Assembly (NCBI GenBank): GCA_037043455.1
Contig: JAWPHD010001348.1
Coordinates: forward strand, 62,001 to 126,000
Origin: Cyrtodaria siliqua
Lineage: Eukaryota > Mollusca > Bivalvia > Adapedonta > Hiatellidae
Direction of reading: 5' to 3'
Length of the DNA stretch: 64,000 bases
In this document: positions 37,382 to 49,600 of the stretch, in pieces
How the letters are laid out: every line of letters begins with the position of its first letter
How positions within the stretch are numbered: position 1 is the stretch's first letter
Translations under genes and position numbers: made by a program
The notes under the pieces: model-generated
The model's input: the letters and a program-made list of their open reading frames with translations, nothing else
Database searches by the model: none
What the model was told of the DNA's origin: nothing

Positions 37382-37489
37382 AAGACTGGTCATCGAACCC
37401 TTCAAGATAAACTAAATGTTTACATCGGGAAATTACGCAATATAACAGGTGTCAGCTCAAACCCCATCTTGGCAATAGCCAAAATATAA
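37382..37489 (+). CDS. Candidate alternative NUP160 last exon (duplicated)
   Basis: 44 bases (37403-37446) are identical to the last exon (35501-35544) and encode QDKLNVYIGKLRNIT in the same frame. An acceptor TATATACAG ends at 37381, and the frame from 37382 is phase 0, the same as the donor of exon x. It would read KTGHRTL, the copied block, then GVSSNPILAIAKI and TAA at 37487-37489. A poly(A) signal follows at 37557. Downstream of the copied block the frame is new. Transcript use is unproven; it could be a silent duplication. Confidence 0.45.
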   Translation, partial: KTGHRTLQDKLNVYIGKLRNITGVSSNPILAIAKI

Positions 37490-38812
37490 GGGAAATGTAC
37501 GTTTCCCTAAAGCAAAATTGTGCACACCTGTCATTCCTATGGCATGAGCCTTATAAAATAAAGACCCAACTTAATAAAAACTGTATTGGCTCTTTTCGTG
37601 GATTGCTGATATGTTTGTCAATCATTTGAATGAATTTGCGACAAGTCAAACTTCATGAAACTGGCTCTTGGTGTTCATCAATATAAACAGAAAAACAGCA
37701 AAGTTCTTCACAATACAATCAAAAGTTTTTCAAGTCATCCGATCACTTCTTTTTTATCACCCTTGAGTATCGGCAGCTAATTTGGTCAATTCGAATTCAA
37801 GTGATGGATAATAAATTGATCAGTCAGCAACATTTGTCATCACCATTTGACTGGTATCAACATTGTTAATTTGTATACATGACTTTTTCAAATGAACAAA
37901 TAAAATAATTCAATTGAGAATGATTTTCTTGTTGTTTGTAATTTGTGTTTAATTCTGTTAAAGCAATTATACCGTATTATCACTTTTTATATGCCCGGTT
38001 GAAAAAATTGGACGTATTATGGTAGTATTGTCTGTCAACAATTTGAATTCCATGCAATAACTAAGTATTACACAGATTGTGGGACTTTATACATAGCCAT
38101 AGCTGGATTTGCAGTGGTTGTATTCTACCTTGGTAACCACTCGGGAATAGCAATCACGGCATCAAGTGAAGAGAGCAATAACAACCACTTCGTGAAATAA
38201 AGAGCTGAGTTTCCATATTAACCTCTGCAATCGACCTTTTGTTAGGAAATGGACATGTTCAAATGAAAAACACAGCTACATAATTATTTAAGCATGCATT
38301 TAATTTTTCACAGTGTATAGTCATTCTATATTAGATTGGCACAACAATATAAATGTGAAGGGTTTGGCAAGATGGGAATATGACTGCCTCTCGGACGATT
38401 TGGTTCGTTTTAAATGAATCAATGAATGAATAGTGTGTTGCAACCCTTGAACAGTTTAATTTGTATCAAGTTTAAAGGAAGTACATCAGGATTGGTAATA
38501 TTTTTAGAATTGTTCAAATGCATTAATTATTTAATTGATAAAAAATAAACTAAATGAGCCATAAAACACCAAAAAAATTATGTGAACATGTAAAATATAC
38601 GACCCCAAGAAGGTATTTCCTAACTCCGGTGATACTCGAGGGATAGCTGTTTTAAACTTGGCAGTAAAATAAATCTCGATGTATTGCAAAGCTTGTGTTT
38701 GTATTGTCAATTTGCTCTGCGTGTCGGCTATTTATAACTTGGGTATTTCTTTACGGACTTTTAAATTATAATTTTTAATAAAAATTATTAGAAACTGTTA
38801 ATAATCTATATA
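37490..38812. other. Intergenic spacer between convergent genes
   Basis: AT-rich sequence between the Nup160 3' end and the bHLH 3' side. Apart from AATAAA at 37557 and 37899 (the second followed by GTTGTTTGTAATTTGTG) I see no gene, RNA or clear repeat. Confidence 0.5.
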
Positions 38813-39239
38813 TGACCCGCAACACACGAAAACGTCCCTTCAGACGTTTAGATGACGTCATAAAGTAACAATTTATGACGTCGGCCGGTAATCAATTAAT
38901 TACTAATAAAATTTCTCATCACCTCCGTGTTTTACCGAATTATTATATAGGGAATATTTTTCTTAATATAAATAGTTGATGCTATAGAAAATGGTAAATT
39001 GTTTATGTTTTTTGTTATTATTTAATCAACGACGTCGTCCAAGACGCCGACATCAACGTCAAAAATTAATGGCGAGTACAATCTTTAATTTTAAAATTGA
39101 GATAAAATCATTTTTAATTAAGATACCAACATAAAATAAAGAGATTTTTTAAAGAGAAAATCACCGTGTTTCATAAACATCAAAAAACATAAAATGTGAA
39201 AATTGTGTCTGAAGGGTCGTTTTCCTGCGTTTTGGCTCA
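38813..39239. mobile_element. 427-bp TIR element, uninterrupted copy
   Basis: The ends are TGACCCGCAACACACG and, on the minus strand, TGAGCCAAAACGCAGG, both leading into AAAACG.CCCTTCAGAC. It is the same family, in inverse orientation, as the nested 19625-21250 copy. The interior has TGACGTCA (38853-38860) and GACGTCGTCCAAGACGCCGA. No coding frame. Confidence 0.8.
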
Positions 39240-39250
39240 TATATATATGA

Positions 39251-39514
39251 TTGAATAGGATTTTATAGTTGCACCAACAGCTAAGGTCATATGGCGACTT
39301 TCCTGCTTTCATTGGTGGAGGAAGACCCCAGGTGCCCCTCCGGGCAATTTTCGGGCACGGGCGGGCACCTGGGTAGAACCACCGACGTTCCGCAAGCCAG
39401 CTGGATAGCTTCCTCACATAAAGATTCCTAGGCCCCTGAGGGATCGAACCTACAGCGGTGAGGGGCAAGTGATTTCAAGTCAGAGACGTTAACCACTCGG
39501 CCACGGACGCCCCC
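39251..39514 (-). repeat. tRNA-derived SINE, minus copy
   Basis: On the minus strand GGGCGTCCGTGGCCGAGTGG TTAACG has an intact A-box and GGTTCGATCCC an intact B-box. The body and tail match the 34843 copy. Its promoter boxes are better preserved than in the plus copy. It abuts the 38813 TIR element, separated by ~11 bp of TA-rich sequence. Confidence 0.85.
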
Positions 39515-39848
39515 TATATATATATGAACTATTTCACATTTTAAATTGGACATTTCATACTTGTTCATGTTTTTAAATTTAACAAACCCTGATGTACTCC
39601 CTTTAATAGGGAACGGATATGAAGATGACTACTGGGAATGAATATCATGTTCTCAATCTCCATTCAACTCAACATCATGGTGTTAATTTTCCGGTTCCTA
39701 TTGGGCGAGTTCTACCACCTGTTGATTTTTTCTTTGGCCCCTAACAACTGGGAACCAGAGTTAATTTTTTACAACTTAATTTTTAATGATGAATTTTAGC
39801 TATTTTAGCACAATATAGAGTATAATAGTAACTTGTGGCACTTTTAAT

Positions 39849-40003
39849 CGTTGGTTGAATGGTGTTTTACGTCATTTTTAGCAAATTCCTTTGGCTATAT
39901 ATGATGGTTCAAATTGTTTCGTGGTGGAGGCAGACCACCCACATTTTCCTGAGTAGAACCAGTACTGTATACCTCCCGCCATCCGTAAGAATCTACACTA
40001 AAT
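39849..40003 (-). repeat. SINE (GGATGGCGGGAGG family) fragment, minus
   Basis: Minus strand: ATTCTTACGGATGGCGGGAG GTATACAGTACTGGTTCTAC, GTGGGTGGTCTGCCTCCACC and the tail ATGACGTAAAACACC. 3' two thirds only. Confidence 0.65.
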
Positions 40004-40654
40004 AGTGGAATGTGATCTAGATCAATGTCATTAAGCAACTAAATCTGGAACGCACAACTGTTAGTAACAAATATAATTGGTTATAAGTTGTAACAATACT
40101 TAGATACCTCCAATTAAACAATATACAAGTGTGTTATATTAGAATGGTTGAAAGCATAAACAATAGAAATGTTAATACTACGAAATAAAAGTTCTTGTCA
40201 AGTTTACAACTGAAACACAAATGAATGTTATACAACATGAAATATCACAGGACAAGAATGCTGCTACAGAAAACATTTTTCACATCAAATATCCAGTCTA
40301 TTCATGCAAAAACGAAAGTTCTAAAAACCATAATTTTAGCATTTTTGCTAATTTTTTAAAACCAACCAAGACAATCTGTATCTGATCAACAAATCTGTAT
40401 CTGATCAACACTGAAGTTTCAACAAACAGGTATGCTGAAGTTTCAACAAACGGGTATGCTTTAATCCAAACGCTACATTAATTTTAAGCACATTTTATAA
40501 AATATAACATTCTTTTCACACCAAATTTTAATAACCTATAGCAATACAACTTTTAACATGCTTATTCATATTAGATTTCTAGAGTTCTAAAATATAAAAA
40601 GATTGACTATCGTCCTGTTTGTTTTGGCTGGTTGGTGTTGTCTCGCAAGCTACA

Positions 40655-40684
40655 TCAGTATGGACTGTACTTCATCAAGAAGTC
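40655..40684 (-). CDS. bHLH gene terminal coding exon (30 bp)
   Basis: On the minus strand an acceptor TTCTTTGCAG is followed in phase 0 by codons for DFLMKYSPY and TGA (stop at 40657-40655). The microexon is called because the previous exon ends in phase 0 with QFDK and nothing nearer gives a good acceptor. The 3' UTR then continues downward on the minus strand; no clear AATAAA was located near it. Confidence 0.7.
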   Translation of the reverse strand, partial: DFLMKYSPY

Positions 40685-43600
40685 CTGCAAAGAAATAATA
40701 TTCAAATCTTTTTATTTATCTATATCTTTTTTTTTTACAAGCTCACTTGGCCAACTGAAAATGTGTCCAAAAGATTGGTGGCGGAAACTGTCTATTGATG
40801 AAACGTACACATACACCTAGTTTCAGTCATTATCTCAAGCTGGTATTAAAGGAGCTTACATACACAATTCAGGAAGACTATATTGTTAAAACATAATCAA
40901 GGATGGTAACTTTGAACACATGTATTGAATTTGCTGATTGTCAAACCCGAGATCTCCGAAAATCAGACACTATTTACTAAAATGATCCTGTTTAGAAGCT
41001 GAAATTTGCCTAATTTTCAATAATCAAGGGCAATAACTCGGATATAGATTTCCCTTACAGTTGAACATGAATGAGTTCATATTTATATGAACCTTAAAAT
41101 CAAATTTTATGAAAATCTTGGTTAACTTTCTGAAACTCATATAATTTTAATATTCAAGGGCAGTAACTCTGGAACGCATGCATAAAATTTTGCTCATTTT
41201 CGAATATCATTGCATTTGGCCAGTATATCTTTAAATGTGATGGATCTGCATCATGAGTTAACTTAGAATCATGTACAGGGAACTCTTCAGAATTCTTCTC
41301 TTAAACATTGTCTACTGCAATTACTTTATGGATGGAGTATTACAAATGGAGCTTAAAATGTAGTCCCAGGGGTCACCAACAAATTCCCCCTATCAGTAGT
41401 ACTCGTACAAGCTATGGGGGCAACTTAAGGGAATGTAGCGACACAGCCAAACCTCTTTATTATTGAGAGTTCTGAACAACTTTGATACAGGTGAAAGAAT
41501 TATCAAAATCGGATGACAAACAAAGAAGATAAGATCATTTGAAGTTTCTGTTGAAACGGATATGGAAGCGGCCATTTTGAGAGCTATGACATCACGGTTC
41601 TAAATGACCATATATGGAATATTTATAAATATGAAATTTACTGATTTATAGGGGGAAAATGATAGCAACTGTATGAAAAATATGTAATACTTAATGGCAA
41701 TAATGCTTTATATGACCAGTAAAAAAAATGCATTCAATTGCAATGATTTTATTCGTTTTAAATGATATTTATCAATATTCCATATATAGTAATATGGAAC
41801 TAATACGTCATAGTTTTAAAAAATGGCGGCTCCCATATTCGTCTTAGAACAACCTTTAAATGGTCATACCTTTTTTGTTGATCATCCGATTTTGATAATT
41901 CTTTCACCTTTTTCCAAGGTTTTCAGAACTCTCAATAATAGAGCTTGTTTGGCTGTGTCGCTACATTCCCTTTAAAAGAATCTTATTCTGAACACGTCTT
42001 CAGCTGCAATGTTTAATGCCTGTAGCATTCATATCAGTGGATAATAGTTTGTTTAAATGAAATATTTGTTGCCAAACACGGTTCTGCCATGTGATCTCAT
42101 TGAATCCATAAGATCACATAGGTATGAGCAAGCAAATGAGAAGTCTTGTATCAGGTAAAATATAAGGTGAATGTATCGGGTTCATTTTGGTCTCTTCTTT
42201 ATTGTTCCCACAATTCAGATTCATCAAAGACACCTAATTTATGTATTTACCCGACATTTTTTGCCGGATAAATTTATTCATGTCAACGCGTCGGTACTGT
42301 TGTTGAAACAAAAAAAATCTTATGTCCAGTATTGTACATAACTTTCTCCACAATAAAAAACCTTCGTGCAACACGCTTGTGACATTATGGGACATTTCAT
42401 TAAATAAAACAAGTATCGTGGCAAAGGGTAAAATCCGTTCCTTTTGTTGTTTTCATTCAAGTTATTCATTCATTCATCGCCTCCTGTATTGTTTCAGGTG
42501 CTACTTGAGGAGTGGCAGAAAACAAAAAATGTTGGTTACTCATTCTGCATATTTTTATTGATGTAAATGGAGGGTGGGCCTGGGATATTCATTCCTGTTG
42601 GCGCCATATACTATTTTTATGTTGGTGCAACGTAAAACACAATTCAATCCATAATTAAACAACTATAAAGTGATATAATAATTTGTACCTTGTCAAACTG
42701 CGTGCCTGTATGTGACTTTAGGAAGTGCACGTATCTGGCGGCAAACTCGAACACAGTGGCTTTGTCCGTCTTGTCGGACATCCCTGGTACCAGCTGACGT
42801 AACAAGTTACATGCCTCCTTTATTCTAGCTCTGTAATTTGAAACTAATAAATGAATGGCTCAAACCTTGTAAATTAATGAAACAGTAACTGCAACGCAAA
42901 AACAGAACCTGCAGAACAGCCACATTCTCACAATTTCCTTCTTCTGGAGGACATCAAGGACTTGGACGCCTGGCTCTTGAAAACAGCTCGTGCGAGTTTG
43001 CGTTCTGACATAAACAAAAGCGTCAAATGGCCCTGAATCACTCACCTAATGACCTTTGTCCATTGTATACACTTGCAACAGTAACCACACCCATCACACC
43101 CTGCACAATTTATATTTACAGTTTGGGCTCCCAGGGCATGGACTTCGAACAATCTTTAGGCTAAGGGTTGGTGATCATAAAAAAACTGTCAAAATCTGTT
43201 CAGTGGTTATGGAGACGATTTTTTAAGGTTTTGACCGTTTATAGTAATGGTGGCCATCTTGGATGTTGGATTAACCTTAGCCAAAACAAAAAAATAGTTT
43301 GTTTCCTGTAAAGGGCTGAACAAAATTGGGTATGTAGGCATTTTTTATGTCGCCTTTTCCAAGAAAAATGCGATACATAGGATTGAATGAATGAATGATG
43401 TTTTATGGCACGTCGACTCACAAATAGGTCATATTGTGCACAAAAACTGATGAAACATGAAGAAATGAAGTATTAATTAAAAACTAATGTAAATATATAA
43501 AGATAAAACTATTTACAAATAAGGGATGATATGGTAGTAATATAAACTATATATGTAACACATTTGGCTGATATAGACTGTCCGATTAAATTTTCGATCA

Positions 43601-46600
43601 ACATTTTAATTGATGACAGAAGACGAACACTGCCTCGATCCCAGTCACCAATGCCAACGCATTTTGATAATTCGTTCATCTTTTTTCAAGTTTTTTAGAG
43701 CCCTTTAAAATAAACCCATGTTTTAAAGTCCACGTGAAGTCTGATCAGAATTGTCCAGGAAGTCGTTTAAGCAAACATTTCGGATGGGCGATGGACAAAA
43801 AGCGGCTTCAATAGCTCACTTTAAGCCTTTGGCTCTAGTGGGCTAGACTGATCCGAACTGCATCTTTTCCACTTTGTTTTGAGAATTGAGTCGCATTACA
43901 TGTCTGTTTAATAGGCGGGTCATTGAGTTATCATGTCTTATATAAGGCATAAAAAAAAAAAGTTTTTGTTTCCGCTAACCAGACCGACCCTATTATTTAG
44001 CCGCCGACCCTAACTTTTTTTATTGCAAAATAAAAAAAAAAATAAAAAAAATTTAATAAAAAAAAAATTAAAAGAATATATATATGTATATATTTTTTTA
44101 AAAAAATAAATAAATAATACTAAAAAGTTGAACCAATGAACCAAGGTTTCTTATGGAGATAATTTTTTTTTAAATATTCCTCCACTCACGACCGCTGGGG
44201 TTTCCAGTGTACATTACCAAATATTGAAAAAGGGCCATAACCATGTATTATCTAGGTATTAATTACCTTCCCCAGTACTTTTTATCATATTAAAAGTGTT
44301 TTTAGCTCTACTGATCAGAGATCAGCAGAGCTTATGCCGTGGTGCGGTGTCCGTCGTCCGTCTGTCTGTCCGTCCGTCCGTCAACTTTTTTTGTAGCGAC
44401 TACTCTGAAACTACCGAATGGATTTTCATGAAACTTTACAGAAATGTTGCCCATGAAGTCTAGTTGATCCTAGCAAAAATTCATGTTGATGTGAAATCCA
44501 AGATGGCCGCCAAATCTAAAAATAGGTTTTTAAAAAACAAGATTGTAGCGACTACTTCTTGAAAACTATAAGTGATATTGATATGGGACTTTTTCTAAAA
44601 TGATCAGCATGACATGATGTTGGTCCTTGTCGAAAATCGTTTTGATTCGATGTTAAACATGGCTGCCAGCGACCATCTTTGTTTACAGAGTTATATAATG
44701 AAAACTTGTAGCGACTACTCCTCTGAAACTACTTGACGGATTTTCATGAAACTTCACAGGAATGTTGCTCTTGATGTCTTATTGATCCTAGAAAAATTTC
44801 AGGTCGGCCGGAAATTCAAGATGGCCGCCAAGGCTAAAAATAAATTTTCAAAATACAAGTTTGTAGTGACTACTTCTTGAAAACTATAAGTGATATTGAT
44901 ATGGGACTTTTTCTAAAATGATCAGCATGACATGATGTTGGTCCTTGTCAAAAACCGTTTTGATTCTACGTTAAACATGGCTGCCAGTGGCCATCTTTGT
45001 TTATATAGAGTTATATAGTAAAAACTTGTAGCGACTACTCCTCTTAAACTACTTGGCGTATTTTCATGAAACTTTACAGGAATGTTGCTCTTAATGTCTA
45101 ATTGATCCTAGCAAAATTTCAGAACAGCCAGAAATTCAAGATGGCCACCACAGCTAAAAATAGATTTTTAAAAAATAAGTTTGTAGCGACTTCTTCCTGA
45201 AAACTATAAGTGATATTGATATGGGACTTTTTCTAAAATGATCAGCATGACATAATGGTTATCCGAGTCGAACATTATTTTGATTCGACGTTAAACATGG
45301 CTGCCAGTGGCCATCTTTGTTTACATAGAGTTATATAATGAAAACTTGTAGCGACTACTCCTCTGAAACTACTTGATGGATTTTCATGAAACTTCACAGG
45401 AATGTTGCTCTTGATGTCCAATTGATCCTAGAAAAAGTTCAGGTCGGCCGGAAATTCAAGATGGCCACCATGGCTAAAAATAGATTTTCAAAATACAAGT
45501 TTGTAGCGACTACATCTTGAAAACTATAAGTGATATTGATATGGGACTTTTTCTAAAATAATCAGCATGACATGATGTTGGTCCTTGTCAAAAATCGTTT
45601 TGATTCGATGTTAAACATGGCTGTCAGCGGCCATCTTTACATAGAGTTATATAATGAAAACTTATAGCGACTACTCCTCTGAAACTACTTGATGGATTTT
45701 CATGAAACTTCACAGGAATGTTGCTCTTGATGTCTAATTGATCCTAGAAAAAGTTCAGGTCGGCCGGAAATTCAAGATGGTCACCATGGCTAAAAATAGA
45801 TTTTCAAAATACAAGTTTGTAGCGACTACGTCTTGAAAACTATAAATGATATTGATATGGGACTTTTTCTAAAATGATCAGCATGACATGATGTTGGTCC
45901 TTGTCAAAAATCGTTTTGATTCGATGTTAAACATGGCTGTCAGCGGCCATCTTTGTTTACATAGAGTTATATAATGAAAACTTGTAGCGATTACTCCTCT
46001 GAAACTACTTGACGGATTTTCATGAAACTTCACACCAATGTTGCTCTTGATGTCTTATTGATCCTAGCAAAATTTCAGGTCGGCCGGAAATTCAAGATGG
46101 CCACCACGGCTAAAAATAGATTTTCAAAAAAAAAGTTTGTAGCGACTACCTCCTGAAATCAAAATCAATCAGTAGAGCTTCAAGGTCATTGACCTCTTGT
46201 TTCATTAGCAAAAATAAGGTCATTAATAATAAAAAAATAAAAAATAAAAAGTTTTGCCTACCTACCTACCTACCCTATTTTTTTTGAAGTTGTTAGCGGA
46301 AACAAACCATTTTATTTTTTTGGCCTAAGCAAAATGTGAATTTAATACTGCTTTCAATTATAAATGGCAAAATACAAGGAGAAACAATTCTGTAAGACTA
46401 TATGAATGATACCTTCTCCTCCTTTCCTTCTGGTTGTGTTGTTCCCGTATTTTACAGCTGTCGTCCATGGTGAACTGAGGCAAGGCTATCAGGGATCTGA
46501 CCTTATGCTGTAACTGACTATGACTGGAGGGAGTCATGTCTAGGGTATCAGTGGGGCTCACATTCTCCTCACCACTACTGTTTAAACGTACATTCTGTGA

Positions 46601-49600
46601 AGCAGGGGTCACCTAGAACGATTGTGTAAACAAGAGGTAGTCTTGTGTCAGACGGAAACTAGTGTGAATGTCACTGGCTATAATTCTTAAAGTGGTACTT
46701 GTCCAAATGATGGCTGGTATTACCACACACACCAAATGGGATGTCAAGCCTTAATTGTTAATGTTCATTGATGTATAAATTTAATACACAATTTTACAAA
46801 TTTTGAAATAAAGGTGGTTTGTATGTCCTTTTTACACATGTAAGGTCAAATTGGGATGGCAACCTCAGAGGTGGACGAGGTGAAGGATGATTCTCTCATC
46901 AGACATGGCAGTGCTAGGAAGCCAACCCCCACGGCGCAGATATCCATCTGCGCATTAAGACCTTGATTACTTAAAATGAAACAATCTGGAACCATGTCCA
47001 TTACCCATGAATACAAGAAATGAGGCATGAATCCTTAAAAATGAATTGCTATTTCTGGTTGATTTTGAAGGGTGTTTTACATCATTTTTTTACCACAATG
47101 TTAGGCCATATATCACGGTAGAGGAAAGACCACCCCATTTTTCACGGGTAGAACCAGTACTGTATAATGACCTCCCGCCATCCATAAGAATCAACATTTT
47201 CTCATTTGACAAGTCGAGCTCCCAGTGAGCTTCGAACCCACTGCGGAGAAGGCGAGTAAGTTCTAGTAGCAGCGTCTTGACTATACTGGCCACGGATGAG
47301 CTAAATGCTTTGTGACAACCTTTAGCTATCGGTTAGATGGTGATAAACGGAATTAAAACTTATAACAGCCTTTTTTTAAGGATGAACTGTCCTCGGCATT
47401 CAAACATTTTTGTACACATGAGAAAAGTCAACATGACTGAACATGAATAAGTCTACCATTCTGCCTGTTGCGGGTGTAAGTGTTGCAGGTATGTTGGACC
47501 TGTACATGGATGTTGTAGCAAGTGGAGCCAGTGGGGTTCTCCTGGTTACTGGCGTATTCGTGCTATCCTCATTTACATAGAACATGTAGCCATTTTTGGG
47601 ATGAGGAGTGCAGAACATCTTCTGGTTGCCAGATACAGGAATTGCATGCTAAAATAATATACAAATATGAATAATTATTACCTTTTTAAATTAGTTTTTG
47701 TATTATATTTTTTAATCAATTTTCAATGGGCATTGCATGGTTTTTTTTAACAATAAATTTTCTCATCAGGATACTTTAATGTTAACATGCCAAAGTTGAA
47801 CATCAGTATCTGCACATTTGTGAACAGAAAGTGTTCAAGATGAATAATATAGATTTTACTAAGTAATCTTTCGGATTCTTTTCATAAAATTAAAAATGAC
47901 AGGTGTAAGTCTTTTTTTTCCTTCATCTAAAATAAATTGCAGTATTCAATTCTCTCCTGTATTTTTTTTTTGACTTTTATGAAGTCCAGGTTTTGTGGTG
48001 TATCCATTTATAAAAACCTGTTGGTTGTAGCCAATATATATTTTAATGGGGTAGTTACTACCCGATTAGAAAATGGTATGAACGCAGGGATCACTCTAGG
48101 CCGCGATATTCTCGCATTAAAATCTCAACAAGAGGTCAATGACCTTGAAGCTCTACTGATTGATTTTGATTTCAGGAAGTAGTCGCTACTGAAATTTTGC
48201 TAGGATCAATTAGACATCAAGAGCAACATTCCTGTGAAGTTTCATGAAAATCCGTCAAGTACCGTAGTTTCACAGGAATAGTCGCTACAAGTTTTCATTA
48301 TATAACTCTATGTAAACAAAGATGGCCGCTGACAGCCATGTTTAACGTCGAATCAAAATAATGTTTGACTCTGATAACCATCATGTCATGCTGATTATTT
48401 TACAAAAAGTCCCATATCAATATCACTTATAGTTTTCAAGACGTAGTCGCTACAAACTTCTTTTTTAAAAAATCTAATTTTAGCTGTGGCGGCCATCTTG
48501 AATTTCTGGCCGATCTGAAATTTTGCTAGGATCAATTAAACATTAAGAGCAACATTCCTGTAAAGTTTCATGAAAATCTGCCAAGTAGTTTCAAAGGATT
48601 AGTCGCTACAAGTTTTTACTATATAACTCTATGTAAACAAAGATGGCTGCTGGCAGCCATGTTTAACGTTGAATCAAAACGATTTTTGACAAGGACCAAC
48701 ATCATGTCATGCTGATCATTTTACAAAAAGTCCAATATCAATATCACTTATAGTTTTCAAGTAGTAGTCGCTACAAACTTGTATTTTGAAAATCTATTTT
48801 TAGCCATGGCTGCCATCTTGAATTTCCGGGCGACCTGAAATTTTGCTAGGATCAATAAGACATCAAGAGCAACATTCCTGTGAAGTTTCATGAAAATCCG
48901 TCGAGTAGTTTCAGAGGAGTAGTCGCTACAAGTTTTCATCATATAACTCTGTTAACAAAGATGGCCACTGGCAGCCATGTTTAACGTCGAATCAAAATAA
49001 TGTTTGACTCTTATAACCACCATGTCATGCTGATCATTTTACAAAAAGTCCCATATCAATATCACTTATAGTTTTCAAGATGTAGTCGCTACAAACTTCT
49101 TTTTTAAAAATCTATTTTTAGCCGTGGCGGCCATCTTGAATTTCCGGCCGACCTGAAATTTTGCTAGGATCAATTAGACATCAAGAGCAACATTCCTGTG
49201 AAGTTTCATGAAAATTCGTCAAGTAGTTTCAGAGGAGTAGTCGCTACAAGTTTTCATTATATAACTCTATGTAAACAAAGATGGCCGCTGGCAGCCATGT
49301 TTAACGTCGAATCAAAACGATTTTCGACAAGGACCAACATCATGTCATGCTGATCATTTTAGAAAAAGTCCCATATCAATATCACTTATAGTTTTCATGA
49401 AGAAGTCGCTACAAACTTGTTTTTTAAAAACCTATTTTTAGATCTGGTGGCCATCTTGGATTTCACATCAACATGAATTTTTGCTAGGATCAACTAGACT
49501 TCATGGGCAACATTTCTGTAAAGTTTCATGAAAATCCATTTAGTAGTTTCAGAGGAGAAGTCGCTACAAAAAAAAGTTTACAGACAGACGGACAGACGGA

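Noticed and set aside
39118..39468. 116-codon minus frame
   Set aside because: It runs across the junction of a TIR element and a SINE, so it is a composite of two repeats.
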